Source of the DNA: Paraburkholderia sp. PGU19
Lineage (GTDB): Bacteria; Pseudomonadota; Gammaproteobacteria; Burkholderiales; Burkholderiaceae
Assembly: GCF_013426915.1 (NCBI RefSeq)
Contig: NZ_AP023180.1
Span: forward strand, 2,232,001-2,296,000
Length of the DNA: 64,000 nucleotides
Reading direction: 5' to 3'
The position numbers were made by a program, and so were the translations under genes. This document shows, in pieces, positions 1 through 10,457 of this stretch (position 1 is its first letter; each line of letters opens with the position of its first letter). The notes below the pieces were generated by a model. That model saw only the letters and a program-made list of their open reading frames with translations. It did no database searches and had not been told where the DNA came from.

Positions 1-4
1 GGAA

Positions 5-41
5 AACGGCGCATGCCTTACGCAGTAAGGCATGCGCCGTT
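5..41. terminator. Perfect 17-bp hairpin, terminator-like
   Basis: Arms at 5-21 and 25-41 are exact reverse complements with a GCA loop. On the minus strand the stem runs into TTTT, so it would best terminate leftward transcription, for example from the DUF3331 gene. The plus strand has no good T-run. Confidence 0.6.
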
Positions 42-396
42 GTTGCGCATCGCGGCAAGCCGATAGGAGAGAAAAACGGGATTCAGTGTTGCGCGGGACG
101 ACTGCGGTTGCGACGAAGGTTTCACCTCGGTGCCGCCGCGCCATCGCACGAGCGCGTGGGAACTTCTCGTGTAGCGCTTCCAAAAGTCATGCGTATGACA
201 AAGGCACGCAACGCCATATGAGCCATGCGTGAACTGAAGGTTGGATGCTGCGCGTGCAACGAATGTTGCCGCGTGAAGCGCATGAGCCAATCAACAACGC
301 GCAGCACCAATATGTGGAATCGCCGGAGCTGCCCAGCTGTGGCGTTTAAGGTTTGTTCAGATTTCTCGACGCACACACAAGAACGTGCATGCAAAA
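42..396. other. Gene-free stretch
   Basis: No reading frame here has a convincing start, ribosome binding site or recognisable protein. It is the 3' flank of the DUF3331 gene up to the hairpin at 5-41. I see no repeat or regulatory motif. Confidence 0.5.
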
Positions 397-837
397 TCAA
401 TCGAGCAAGATTCCGCTCGGACCGGACGGCACGGCGGATGCCAGGATCATCCTGTCGCGGTTAGCGGGGAAATAGCTTTCGCAAGCCCTCGGTCGAAACA
501 CCGGGTCGCCACGCCGGATCGGCATACCCGTCAGCACGCAGAACGAGTCCATGCGTGCGAGACCGATTCGCCATACCTGATCGGCGTAATGACCTGAGCG
601 TGGATCGCTCCAGCACACGCTGAGTGTCTTCGATGACAGCTGTTCAAGAATGGAAATATGCGCCGGCGGTGGCTCGACCTCGACAGGCTCCAGCGCTTCA
701 GGCGGGGGACGCTTGGTCATGCGGAATTTCTTTTTTGGACCGTATTGTGCTTTCCTGGCAGATTCAATGGTTGTAGGCATCAGGACGCCTACCAATGCGC
801 GTCTAACGATATCTTCTTCAACCGGACGAGTCATCAT
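397..837 (-). CDS. DUF3331 domain protein
   Basis: A 146-residue protein matching the small DUF3331 family, which is common in Burkholderia-type genomes and has no established function. The N-terminal third is basic and proline-rich (KRPPPEALEPVEVEPPP). The conserved core follows: VCWSDPRSGHYADQVW, then CVLTGMPIRRGDPVFRPR, then an ending built around NRDRMIL. It has no signal peptide or membrane segment, so it is probably cytosolic. It is encoded alone. Two ATG codons occur in tandem at the start and either could be used. The family call rests on the CVLTG-x-PIRRGD signature. Confidence 0.75.
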   Translation of the reverse strand: MMTRPVEEDIVRRALVGVLMPTTIESARKAQYGPKKKFRMTKRPPPEALEPVEVEPPPAHISILEQLSSKTLSVCWSDPRSGHYADQVWRIGLARMDSFCVLTGMPIRRGDPVFRPRACESYFPANRDRMILASAVPSGPSGILLD

Positions 838-1119
838 TCACCTCCGTCACAGAGTTTGGCTGGCGGCACGCTCCTTCGCGGCCGAGGTGCTGCTGCTGAC
901 GTCAACAGTGTTGTACGGTGTGGCTCGCAAGGCAGATCAGTGACTTGCCTGCATGGCGCGCAGCGATACGCGAAACCGAGTCCCGACATCAACGCGCCGT
1001 GACTCTATATTGGACGTTCAGGCGGCCATACAGCAAGTTAAGCGTTGTTAACCGGAAAGTGCAATGAAATACTTTCCGCTTCAGGTGTCTGAATTCCTTT
1101 AGGCCCGACAAGGCCCGCA
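838..1119. other. Intergenic, no gene seen
   Basis: This is the upstream region of the DUF3331 gene and the distal 3' side of the cupin gene. Short frames overlap on both strands but none has a ribosome binding site or family resemblance. Confidence 0.45.
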
Positions 1120-1137
1120 TCACTATATGTATAGTGA
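1120..1137. promoter_or_regulatory. 8-bp-arm palindrome
   Basis: TCACTATA (1120-1127) and TATAGTGA (1130-1137) are perfect inverted arms around TG. It lies just past the 3' end of the leftward cupin gene in AT-rich sequence. It could be an operator for something upstream of the DUF3331 gene or a weak stem; no regulator is adjacent. Confidence 0.3.
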
Positions 1138-1164
1138 GCATGTCGGCTTAAAGATGTATTGCCA

Positions 1165-1596
1165 TTACTTCTTGTCCCATGTGACGAGGTCTTTATCGTT
1201 GTCGTCAGCGACAAAGATGGCAAGCAGCTTCGCTGGCCTGGTCTTGCTTGCGTTTTCGCTGACCATGTGGTGCACGCCCGGTGCTTCCGTCCAGCTTTCA
1301 CCTGCGTGATACACGCGCGCTTCGCCATCGTCGACCTTGCTTCGGATCTCGCCCTGCAGCACGTAGCCAACCACGAACGCCTGCCCATGTCGATGTGACG
1401 GCGACACGCCGCCCGGTTTGTAGTCGACCACGATAGCCGTCATGGTCTTGCCGGGCACATTTGCGATCGGCGTCTGGAACGCCGGGTTGATGTGCTCGCG
1501 CGGCCCATCGACGCCATGCGCGTGCGCCGCGTGAGGCGCCGTCAATGCGATGCAGGCTGCCGCCGTGGAGGCAAGAACGGTCTGAACGAAATTCAC
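1165..1596 (-). CDS. Secreted cupin-domain protein
   Basis: A 143-residue protein with a Sec signal peptide (hydrophobic residues about 8-22, cleavage near AHAHG) followed by one small cupin barrel. Cupin motif 1 is visible as SHRHGQAFVVGYVLQGEI and motif 2 as AGESWTEAPGVHH, so the His metal ligands are present. The substrate is unknown; such periplasmic cupins often bind small ligands. Translation starts at GTG, with GGAGAG about 5 nt upstream. It is divergent from the MFS gene at 1897 across an intergenic region holding several inverted repeats, which suggests joint control. Fold certain, function not. Confidence 0.8.
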   Translation of the reverse strand: MNFVQTVLASTAAACIALTAPHAAHAHGVDGPREHINPAFQTPIANVPGKTMTAIVVDYKPGGVSPSHRHGQAFVVGYVLQGEIRSKVDDGEARVYHAGESWTEAPGVHHMVSENASKTRPAKLLAIFVADDNDKDLVTWDKK

Positions 1597-1664
1597 TTTA
1601 ACTCTCCAAATAATGAATGGTTTGAGATGGCGCCGCGCAGCAGGCGGGCCAGGTCGACATTTTT

Positions 1665-1689
1665 AACTGCGACTAACAAAGTCGTAGTT
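1665..1689. promoter_or_regulatory. Inverted repeat between cupin and MFS genes
   Basis: AACTGCGACT (1665-1674) and AGTCGTAGTT (1680-1689) are complementary at 9 of 10 positions around AACAA. It lies about 70 bp upstream of the cupin start and is a plausible operator for the divergent pair. Confidence 0.45.
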
Positions 1690-1773
1690 AGAAGAGTAAA
1701 CGCTTTTTTGACAGCATGCAACGAAACGTCGGTTCACCTGCTTGCGATCTCCATTCCCACGAAATGGATTCTT

Positions 1774-1831
1774 GCCATCTTTGTCATAGATGTCTAGAAT
1801 CCGCGAAATTGACAGTTATGTCAAAGATGGC
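1774..1831. promoter_or_regulatory. Long spaced inverted repeat upstream of MFS gene
   Basis: GCCATCTTTGTCATA (1774-1788) and TATGTCAAAGATGGC (1817-1831) pair at 14 of 15 positions across 28 nt. Nested in the right part is a second perfect dyad, TTGACA-GTTA-TGTCAA (1809-1824). The site is 66 bp before the MFS start at 1897 and probably binds a dimeric regulator. Confidence 0.45.
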
Positions 1832-1896
1832 GGGAAAATGACCCGAACATGGCAAAACTGCCGCGCAGCGCGCGGCCTCAAGCGGAATCCATACTC

Positions 1897-3129
1897 ATGT
1901 CCACCGAAGCATCACTTTCAACACCCGTCGGCGATCGAACCGCCGTATGGCGGCACATCTTCGCAGGCTTCTGCGCGAGCCTCGTCAGCATTGGGTTGGC
2001 GCGCTTTGCCTATACGCCGCTCATTCCGCCGCTCATTCAGGCGCACTGGTTCGCTGCATCGGACGTGGTTTATCTGGGCGCGGCGAATCTTGCCGGCTAT
2101 CTGCTCGGTGCGTTGCTCGGCCGTCCGGTCGCGCATCGTCTGACGAACACGCATACCTTGCGGGCCATGATGGTGCTGGTCACGGCGACCTTTCTGGCGT
2201 GCGCGTTTCCTGTCTCCGTCGCGTGGTTCTTCTTCTGGAGATTGCTGTCGGGCGTGGCGGGCGGTGCGATCATGGTGCTGGTCGCTGCAACGGTGCTGCC
2301 GCATGTGCCGGCGGATCGTAAGGGTCTCGCGAGCGGTGCAATCTTTCTCGGCCTTGGCGTCGGCATTGCGGCATCGGGGACGATCGTCCCGCTGCTGCTC
2401 AATCTTGGCTTGCGCAACACATGGATCGGCATCGCGATCCTCTCTGCGGCTTTGACGCTGGCGACGTGGTACGGATGGCCGTCGGCGACGAAAGCGCACG
2501 CACATTCCGCGCACGCGGCTCCAACTGCGAAGACGCACAACCCGTCGGCTGTCCGTGTGCTCTACGCCGAGTACGCGTTGATGGCGGTCGGCCTTGTGCC
2601 CACGATGGTTTTCCTCGTCGATTTCATTGCACGCGGACTTGGCGCGGGCGCACATGTCGGTGCGGCATATTGGATTCTGTATGGCGTTGGTGCCATCTTC
2701 GGCGCGCCCGTATATGGATTCATGGCCGATCGCTTAGGCGCACGCTTTGCAATCCGCGCGCTAACGCTGTTGCAGATCGTCGTGGTCGCAGCGTTCGCGA
2801 TGTCCAGCAATCAGATCGTGATCGGCGTGCTGACGCTCGTTATCGGCAGCTTTCCGCCAGGCATCGTGCCGATGATGCTTGCGCGCGTACATGAAGTCCT
2901 GCCGCACGATCATGCCGGGCAGCACAGGACATGGAGTCGCGCCACGACGACGTTTGCGGCATTTCAGGCGCTCGCAGGTTACTCATATTCAGCATTGTTC
3001 AATAGCAGCGGTGGCAACCATCGCCTACTCTTTGCAATTGGCGCGGTGGCGCTCGTGTTCGTCGTCCTGGTCGACTGCGCGGCGCCGTTGCTTGCACGAG
3101 AGCCTGGTCAAAAACAGAACAATAGATAA
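1897..3129 (+). CDS. MFS transporter, YbfB/YjiJ family
   Basis: A 410-residue inner-membrane protein with about twelve hydrophobic helices. The N-terminus carries the YbfB/YjiJ signature (LARFAYTPLIPPLIQAHWF), followed by LGAANLAGYLLGALLGRP. Members are uncharacterised proton-driven exporters. I place the start at ATG 1897 rather than the in-frame ATG at 1849, because the extra residues are not family-like and 1849 falls close to the inverted repeats. A hydrophilic His/Ala-rich loop at mid-length matches the usual central loop. It is divergent from the cupin gene, so both may answer to one signal. Confidence 0.85.
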   Translation: MSTEASLSTPVGDRTAVWRHIFAGFCASLVSIGLARFAYTPLIPPLIQAHWFAASDVVYLGAANLAGYLLGALLGRPVAHRLTNTHTLRAMMVLVTATFLACAFPVSVAWFFFWRLLSGVAGGAIMVLVAATVLPHVPADRKGLASGAIFLGLGVGIAASGTIVPLLLNLGLRNTWIGIAILSAALTLATWYGWPSATKAHAHSAHAAPTAKTHNPSAVRVLYAEYALMAVGLVPTMVFLVDFIARGLGAGAHVGAAYWILYGVGAIFGAPVYGFMADRLGARFAIRALTLLQIVVVAAFAMSSNQIVIGVLTLVIGSFPPGIVPMMLARVHEVLPHDHAGQHRTWSRATTTFAAFQALAGYSYSALFNSSGGNHRLLFAIGAVALVFVVLVDCAAPLLAREPGQKQNNR

Positions 3130-3317
3130 GGCGAAAAATCGCGGCGCGACCCGTCGTTTGAAAAGCGCACCTGATCAGGTCGTTTAAAGAAGATGGCGGG
3201 GCGCCTCGCGTGAGAGTCGTGTTAACAAGGATTAACTACCGCTCACACTTTCAGCGACCGACAATCCTTCCTCCAGTTTCGCAGTGAAGCGCGTGTATCG
3301 ACGCGGAGGTTTCGAAC

Positions 3318-3815
3318 GTGAAGGCAGGCGTGGACCGTCCGTTCCGGAACGCCATGGGCGACGCCGATGCGCAGCGTCTCGAAGGCGCGTCACCGCTGTC
3401 GTTGCAACGCGGCAGCAAGCGGCTCGCGCTGATACCGCGTCTGCTGATTCTCGGCGTGTGCGGCTGGTCGCTGATTGAAACGCCTGCGGAGTTCGATCCT
3501 TCCGCTGGCGACCTGGGCATCGCGGCCCTCGCCCTGGCGAAAATTGCATGGACCGTGATCGGCGTGGCGGCCGCGCGTGGAATGAGGCGCGCGCAGTGGA
3601 TATTTTCGTTTCTGTGCGGACTGAGCCTCGTCGCGATCGTGCCGGGTTTGCCCGTCGAACTGCACGAATCGGCGTGGATCTTCACGCAATCGCTCGTCGA
3701 ATGCGTACTCAAGGCGGGCGCTCTGCTCGCATTGGGAATGTCGCGCGTCACGCGTCCCGCCGCCGTCGATATCTCGTCATGGCATGACGACGACGGAAGC
3801 ATTCAGCGGCCCTGA
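3318..3815 (+). CDS. Small integral membrane protein, unknown function
   Basis: A 165-residue frame starting at GTG 3318, with ATG 3351 as an alternative. After a polar N-terminus of about 35 residues come about four hydrophobic segments: LALIPRLLILGVCGW, IAALALAKIAWTVIGVAA, a stretch ending in LVAIVPGLPV, and ECVLKAGALLALGM. It ends in a polar acidic tail. I do not recognise the family. Its 3' end faces the 3' end of catR. Codon use resembles the neighbours and the membrane pattern argues that it is real, but no ribosome binding site is convincing. Confidence 0.6.
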   Translation: MKAGVDRPFRNAMGDADAQRLEGASPLSLQRGSKRLALIPRLLILGVCGWSLIETPAEFDPSAGDLGIAALALAKIAWTVIGVAAARGMRRAQWIFSFLCGLSLVAIVPGLPVELHESAWIFTQSLVECVLKAGALLALGMSRVTRPAAVDISSWHDDDGSIQRP

Positions 3816-3863
3816 AAGCGGCCGTATCGAGCGCTCCACGTACCGCGATTCGCGAATGATCTT

Positions 3864-4757
3864 CTAGACGGACAACGGCCTCTTGAACAGATCGCGCGCG
3901 ATCGAGCAGAACAGTTCTGTCGTAGCGCTTTGATCCTGCAAACGCCGGCTCATGATGATCGGCGACGACACATTCGTTTCCTCGATCGACCGATAGGTCA
4001 CGCCGCGCGCCCGCAAACCCCGCACACTCTCCGGCACGAGACACACGCCCACTTGAGCGGCGACGAGTCCTAGTGCCGTCTGCAGTTCCCGTACCTCGTG
4101 AACGGCGGCCGGTTCGACGGCGTGGTCGCGAAACGCGGACAACTGTTGATCCGCGTAGCTCGGGCGCGGCGTCGACGGATAGATGATCAGCGTTTCTTTC
4201 GACAGCGCGTCGAGCGTCAGTTGCGCCACATCGGCGAGCGCGTGGCCCGCGGGCAAGGCGGCAATCAACGGTTCCTCGACGAGCACTTCGCGCGCCAGTT
4301 GCGATTCGTCGAAACGCAGCCGGCCAAAGCCCACGTCGATGCGTCCACCCTTGAGCGCGCTCAGCTGCTCGATCGTGAACATTTCGATCAGCGAAATCTG
4401 GATGAGGGGCGCGGCTTCCCGAAACGCGCGGATAACGTCGGGCAGCGGGCCATACAGCGTGGACGGCACGAAACCGATCACGATGCGCTCCGCGAGTTGC
4501 GCCAGCCGCCGCGTGAGCGGTAGCAACTCATCGCTTTCTTCGAGCAGGCGCTTGGCCTGCGCATAAAAGACGCGCCCGGCTTCCGTCAGCTTGAGCGGGC
4601 GCGCGCCGCGTTCGAACAGCGCAAGCCCCACGGTGTCTTCGATCTGCTGGATCTGCCGCGAGAGCGGCGGCTGCGTCATGTTCAGGCGCTCGGCGGCCCG
4701 GGTGAAGTTCCTTTCCTCGGCGACCGCCACGAAATAGCGAAGTTGACGCAGTTCCAT
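3864..4757 (-). CDS. catR: LysR-type regulator of the cat operon
   Basis: A 297-residue LysR-family protein. The winged helix-turn-helix is at about residues 1-60 (MELRQLRYFVAVAEERNFTR, then SRQIQQIE) and the effector-binding domain follows. It most resembles the CatR/CatM/BenM group, whose members use cis,cis-muconate as inducer and activate catB-type operons. Position supports this: it is transcribed divergently from catBAC, with only 90 bp between its start and catB and a LysR-type box at 4760-4774. Autorepression from the shared region is usual in this group. Confidence 0.88.
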   Translation of the reverse strand: MELRQLRYFVAVAEERNFTRAAERLNMTQPPLSRQIQQIEDTVGLALFERGARPLKLTEAGRVFYAQAKRLLEESDELLPLTRRLAQLAERIVIGFVPSTLYGPLPDVIRAFREAAPLIQISLIEMFTIEQLSALKGGRIDVGFGRLRFDESQLAREVLVEEPLIAALPAGHALADVAQLTLDALSKETLIIYPSTPRPSYADQQLSAFRDHAVEPAAVHEVRELQTALGLVAAQVGVCLVPESVRGLRARGVTYRSIEETNVSSPIIMSRRLQDQSATTELFCSIARDLFKRPLSV

Positions 4758-4759
4758 CT

Positions 4760-4774
4760 ATGCCCCGAAGGTAT
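4760..4774. promoter_or_regulatory. Candidate CatR binding box
   Basis: ATGC-N7-GTAT is one base from the ATAC-N7-GTAT core used by CatM/BenM-type regulators and fits the LysR T-N11-A rule. It sits directly before the catR start and about 75-88 bp upstream of catB, where a recognition site for activation and autorepression would lie. Confidence 0.5.
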
Positions 4775-4847
4775 GGAAATAGACTTAATCGGTCTTGGAC
4801 GGATTCTGCCGGCGCCCCTAGTATGGGCACATCAGCAGGAGAGCCGT

Positions 4848-6005
4848 ATGATACCAAGCGCCGTTCAGATACAAGCTGTAGAGACTATTCTCGTCGATGT
4901 TCCGACGATTCGCCCGCACCGCCTGTCGGTCGCCACGATGAATTGCCAGGCCCTCGTGCTGATCCGCATTCAATGCGCGGATGGTATAACGGGCTGGGGC
5001 GAGGCGACCACAATCGGCGGTCTCGCGTATGGCGAGGAAAGCCCCGAAAGCATCAAGACCAACATCGACACCTATTTCGCGCCGCTGCTCAAGGGCATGG
5101 ACGCGACCCGTCCCGGCCAGGCGATGGCGAAGCTGCGCGAATGCTTCCAGGGCAACCGCTTTGCGAAGTGCGCGATCGAAACCGCGTTGTTCGACGCGCA
5201 GGCACAGCGTTTCGGCGTGCCGCTGTCGGAACTGTTCGGCGGCCGCGTGACGGATTCCGTCGAAGTCGCATGGACACTGGCGAGCGGCGACACAGGCCGC
5301 GATATCGACGAAGCGCATCAGATGCTGGAAATGAAGCGGCACCGCGTGTTCAAGCTGAAGATCGGCACGCGCGCACCGGCTGAGGACATCGCGCACGTTG
5401 CAGCGATCAAGGCGGCCGTGGGCGACCACGCCGAAGTGCGCGTCGACGTGAATCAGGCGTGGAGCCAGGCGGAAGCGCTGTGGGCGTGCGAACGCCTCGC
5501 GGACGCGGGCTGCAATCTGATCGAACAACCCATTGCGGCCGACGACCGCCGCGGCCTCAAGCGTCTCACGCATCATTCGAAGGTGCCCATCATGGCCGAC
5601 GAGGCGCTGCATGGTCCCGTCGATGCATTCGATGTCGCCAGCGCCCATGCGGCCGATGTATTCGCCGTGAAGATCGCGCAATCGGGCGGCCTGACGGGCG
5701 CGGCGAGCGTCGCGGCAATCGCGCTTGCAGCGGGCGTCGACCTGTATGGCGGCACGATGCTGGAAGGCGCGGTCGGCACGATCGCTTCGGCGCAACTGTT
5801 CAGCACGTTCCGCGAATTGAAGTGGGGCACCGAGTTGTTCGGGCCGTTGCTTCTCACGCAGGAAATTCTCACCGAGCCGCTGCGCTACGAGAACTTCTCG
5901 TTGCAATTGCCGCAGGGCCCGGGACTCGGCATTCAACTCGACCTCGACAAGATCGGGAGACTGCGCCGCGATTCGAAGCACGGCGCGAGTGTGGTCAAAG
6001 GTTAG
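4848..6005 (+). CDS. catB: Muconate cycloisomerase
   Basis: A 385-residue enolase-superfamily enzyme converting cis,cis-muconate to muconolactone in the catechol branch of the beta-ketoadipate pathway. Key residues are visible: the KxK motif (K169, K171), metal ligands D200, E226 and D251, and K275 in VKIAQSGG. ATG 4848 is preferred because CAGGAGAG lies just upstream; an in-frame upstream extension would run into the catR promoter. It is the first gene of catBAC, 79 bp before catA. The name could be debated against chloromuconate cycloisomerase, but the catA/catC context favours CatB. Confidence 0.95.
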   Translation: MIPSAVQIQAVETILVDVPTIRPHRLSVATMNCQALVLIRIQCADGITGWGEATTIGGLAYGEESPESIKTNIDTYFAPLLKGMDATRPGQAMAKLRECFQGNRFAKCAIETALFDAQAQRFGVPLSELFGGRVTDSVEVAWTLASGDTGRDIDEAHQMLEMKRHRVFKLKIGTRAPAEDIAHVAAIKAAVGDHAEVRVDVNQAWSQAEALWACERLADAGCNLIEQPIAADDRRGLKRLTHHSKVPIMADEALHGPVDAFDVASAHAADVFAVKIAQSGGLTGAASVAAIALAAGVDLYGGTMLEGAVGTIASAQLFSTFRELKWGTELFGPLLLTQEILTEPLRYENFSLQLPQGPGLGIQLDLDKIGRLRRDSKHGASVVKG

Positions 6006-6084
6006 CTATGGCGGTGCTGAATCCGCAGCGCCCTAAGCACATTTGGCATCGTCATCAGTGATTGGACTAAAAGGAGACATCCCC

Positions 6085-6987
6085 ATGGACATCAAAACCA
6101 TCGACGCCCTGTTGAACAAGATCAACGAAAGCGCCACGCACGAAGGTAACGCCCGCACGAAGCAGGTGGTCAACCGCATCATCCGCGATCTGTTCATCAC
6201 GATCGACGAACTCGACGTGACGCCGAACGAATTCTGGGCCGCGCTGAACTACCTCGGTGAAGCGGGCCAGAGCGGCGAGCTGGGTCTGCTGGCCGCGGGT
6301 CTCGGCTTCGAGCATTTCCTCGACGTGCGTCTCGACGAAGCGGAAGCCAAGGCCGGCCTGCAAGGCGGCACGCCGCGTACGATCGAAGGTCCGCTGTACG
6401 TGGCGGGCGCGCCGGAAACGACGGGCCATGCGCGGCTCGACAACGGCAACGAACCGGGCGAGACGCTGGTGATGCGCGGCCGTGTACTCGATGAAGCCGG
6501 CCAGCCGGTACGCGGCGCACTGGTCGAAGTGTGGCACGCGAACCATCTGGGCAACTACTCGCACTTCGACAAATCGCAGGCCGAATTCAACCTGCGCCGC
6601 TCGATCCGTACCGACGAAAACGGCACGTACAGCTTCCGCAGCGTGGTGCCGATCGGCTATAGCGTGCCGCCGGAAGGCAAGACACAGCAATTGCTCGATC
6701 TGCTCGGCCGTCACGGCCATCGCCCCGCGCATATCCACTTCTTCGTGTCGGCGCCCGGTTATCGCAAGCTGACGACGCAGATCAATATCGAAGGCGATCC
6801 GTATCTGTGGGATGACTTCGCGTTCGCGACTCGTGAAGGTCTCGTGCCCGCCGTCAGGAAGGAAGAGGGCGCAACGGGCAAGCCTTATGGCATCGAAGGC
6901 CAGTTCGCGTTGATCGACTTCGACTTCAGCCTCGTCAAGGACCGCAACAACGTGCCGACGAGCGAAGTGGAACGCGTGCGCGCCTGA
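6085..6987 (+). CDS. catA: Catechol 1,2-dioxygenase
   Basis: A 300-residue non-haem Fe(III) intradiol dioxygenase that cleaves catechol between its hydroxyls to cis,cis-muconate. The helical N-terminal dimerisation domain (about 1-100) precedes the intradiol beta-sandwich. Expected iron ligands can be placed at Y158 (GNYSHFD), Y192 (PIGYSVPP), H216 and H218 (PAHIHFF). ATG 6085 has AAGGAGA at good spacing. It lies between catB and catC. No benzoate (ben) or anthranilate genes are nearby, so the catechol source must be encoded elsewhere. Confidence 0.96.
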   Translation: MDIKTIDALLNKINESATHEGNARTKQVVNRIIRDLFITIDELDVTPNEFWAALNYLGEAGQSGELGLLAAGLGFEHFLDVRLDEAEAKAGLQGGTPRTIEGPLYVAGAPETTGHARLDNGNEPGETLVMRGRVLDEAGQPVRGALVEVWHANHLGNYSHFDKSQAEFNLRRSIRTDENGTYSFRSVVPIGYSVPPEGKTQQLLDLLGRHGHRPAHIHFFVSAPGYRKLTTQINIEGDPYLWDDFAFATREGLVPAVRKEEGATGKPYGIEGQFALIDFDFSLVKDRNNVPTSEVERVRA

Positions 6988-7105
6988 TATCAGCGGTATC
7001 GCTGAAGGTATGAATGCGGCAGCCGTTCGGGGTGGCCGCACTGTTTGAAAGCGCAGAACCCGGTGAAAGCTGCGCAACTGCAATGAATCTACAGGGAGTC
7101 CACGA

Positions 7106-7396
7106 ATGCTATTTCACGTGAAGATGATCGTTAAGCTGCCGCCCGATATGCCCGTCGAGCGCGCCAACGAATTGAAGGCCACTGAAAAGGCCATGGCGCA
7201 GCGTCTGCAAAAGGAAGGCATCTGGCGACATCTTTGGCGCATTGCGGGCCTGTATGCAAATTTCAGCGTGTTCGACGTGGAAAGCCCCGCGCAACTCAAT
7301 GAGATCCTCATGCAGCTGCCGCTTTATCCGTATATGGAAGTGACGGTGGATGCGATGTGCCGCCATCCTTCGTCGATTCACGAAGACGATCGCTAG
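7106..7396 (+). CDS. catC: Muconolactone delta-isomerase
   Basis: A 96-residue protein, full length for the CatC family, starting MLFHVKMIVKLPPDMP and holding the LPLYPYM segment near the C-terminus. It isomerises muconolactone to beta-ketoadipate enol-lactone and forms a homo-decamer in characterised members. It is the last gene of catBAC, 118 bp after catA. GGGAGT precedes the ATG. The next pathway steps (enol-lactone hydrolase, CoA transferase, thiolase) are not in the window. Confidence 0.96.
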   Translation: MLFHVKMIVKLPPDMPVERANELKATEKAMAQRLQKEGIWRHLWRIAGLYANFSVFDVESPAQLNEILMQLPLYPYMEVTVDAMCRHPSSIHEDDR

Positions 7397-7416
7397 ACGC
7401 TGGCGCAAATAAAAAA

Positions 7417-7444
7417 GGAAGAGACGCGGAGTACCGTCTCTTCC
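7417..7444 (-). terminator. Intrinsic terminator of hmp
   Basis: GGAAGAGACG (7417-7426) and CGTCTCTTCC (7435-7444) form a perfect 10-bp stem with an 8-nt loop. On the minus strand the stem is followed by TTTTTTATTT, a strong T-tract, 60 bp past the hmp stop codon. It may also block read-through from catC, though the plus strand lacks Ts. Confidence 0.85.
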
Positions 7445-7503
7445 AAAGCACTACCAGGGTAGCCTCAACAGACAACAACAACCACTACAACAAGAACGCA
7501 ATA

Positions 7504-8685
7504 TCAATCGAGTGCGGAAGCGGGGCCGAAGAACTCATAACGGCTCTGCTTTTCCGGCACGCCAATCGTCTTCAGATGGCGCTTCACCGCCTTCATGAAC
7601 GACTTGGGTCCGAGGAAGTACACATCCACATCACGCGTCGCGGGCAGCCATTCGATCAGGCGCGCTTCGTCGATATAGCCTTCTGCGTGATGCGCGTCGT
7701 CATGCTGACGCGGCTTCTCATACACATAGAAGCGCTTGAGTTGCGGATGACGCGCCGCCAGTTCGTCGATATGGTCGCGGAACGCATGCACGCCGCCGTG
7801 ACGTGTGGCATGAATGAAGTGGATGGGACGCGACGTTTGCAGCGCGGCATTCAGCATCGCGAGCGTCGGCGTGATACCGACCCCACCGCTGATCAACACG
7901 AGCGGCTTATCGTTGTTCTCCAGCGTGAAATCGCCCGACGGTGTGAGCAGGTCCAGCGTCGCGCCTTCAGTCACCGAGTCGTGCAGATAGTTCGACGCCT
8001 TGCCGTTCGGCTCGCGCTTCACGCTGATCCGATATTCGCGGCCGTTTGCCGCAGCCGACAATGAATAGTTGCGGCGAATCTCTTCACCATCGACGATCAG
8101 CTTCAGGCCGATGTACTGGCCCGGATGGAATTCGAGCAGCTCGCCGCCGTCGGCGGGACGCAGATAGAACGACGTGATCTCGTCGCTCTCCTTGACCTTG
8201 CGCGCCACCACGAACGGACGCGTGCCGCGCCAGCCGCCCGTCGCGGTTTCCTTCTCGACGTAGACCGTCTCTTCGAGGCCGATCAGCAGGTCGGCCAGTT
8301 GCTGATATGCGGCGCCCCACGCTTCGATCACGGCGTCCGTGGCGATTTCTGCTCCGAGCACTTCGCGGATCGCGCGCAGCAAACATGCGCCGACGATCGG
8401 ATAATGCTCGGGCAGGATGTTGAGCGCGACGTGCTTGTTGACGATCTGCGAAACCAGTCCGCCGAGTTGTTCGAGTTGATCGATATGACGCGCGTACATC
8501 AGCACGGCATTCGCGAGCGCGCGCGGCTGATCGCCCGATTGCTGGTGCGCCTGGTTGAACAGCGGGCGCACACTCGGGTACTCCGCCAGCATGGTCTTGT
8601 AGAAGTGCGTGGTGAGCGCTTCGCCGCCGCTTTCGAGCAGCGGAACAGTTGCCTTGACGATTGCGCGATGTTCGGCTGACAGCAT
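7504..8685 (-). CDS. hmp: Flavohaemoprotein, nitric oxide dioxygenase
   Basis: A 393-residue cytosolic enzyme that oxidises NO to nitrate with O2 and NAD(P)H. The globin domain (1-about 135) carries haem-pocket residues at exactly the E. coli Hmp positions: Y29, Q53 and proximal H85. A ferredoxin-reductase FAD domain (GQYIGLKL, RRNYSLS) and an NAD domain (ISGGVGITP) follow, ending YEFFGPASALD. It is divergent from norR and has a sigma54-type promoter (8754-8770), so it should be the NO-induced target of NorR. A strong terminator follows. Confidence 0.95.
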   Translation of the reverse strand: MLSAEHRAIVKATVPLLESGGEALTTHFYKTMLAEYPSVRPLFNQAHQQSGDQPRALANAVLMYARHIDQLEQLGGLVSQIVNKHVALNILPEHYPIVGACLLRAIREVLGAEIATDAVIEAWGAAYQQLADLLIGLEETVYVEKETATGGWRGTRPFVVARKVKESDEITSFYLRPADGGELLEFHPGQYIGLKLIVDGEEIRRNYSLSAAANGREYRISVKREPNGKASNYLHDSVTEGATLDLLTPSGDFTLENNDKPLVLISGGVGITPTLAMLNAALQTSRPIHFIHATRHGGVHAFRDHIDELAARHPQLKRFYVYEKPRQHDDAHHAEGYIDEARLIEWLPATRDVDVYFLGPKSFMKAVKRHLKTIGVPEKQSRYEFFGPASALD

Positions 8686-8753
8686 GAGTTGATTCCTTGC
8701 AGTTGGGGTGAGTGGGGTCCCGCGCGAATTCGGCGGGCTTCGGGTAATCTCTT

Positions 8754-8770
8754 ATGCATCTATCGGGCCA
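8754..8770 (-). promoter_or_regulatory. Sigma54 promoter of hmp
   Basis: Read on the minus strand the sequence is TGGCCCGATAGATGCAT, with GG and GC separated by exactly 10 nt as in -24/-12 promoters. It is about 70 bp upstream of hmp and faces it. The neighbouring NorR is a sigma54 activator, which makes the match functionally coherent. Confidence 0.7.
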
Positions 8771-8818
8771 GCTTCAAACAATCGTAAAATCAGCGACTTA
8801 GAAACATCAGACGTGAAT

Positions 8819-10417
<1,599 letters not shown>

Positions 10418-10457
10418 CCCGCAATTTGCCGGGCCGCCGAGAACTGATTTGGTAGTA

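Noticed and set aside
7015..7060. Imperfect GC-rich stem between catA and catC as a terminator
   Set aside because: The pairing is interrupted and has no T-run. catC follows directly, so it is more likely neutral or an mRNA stability stem.
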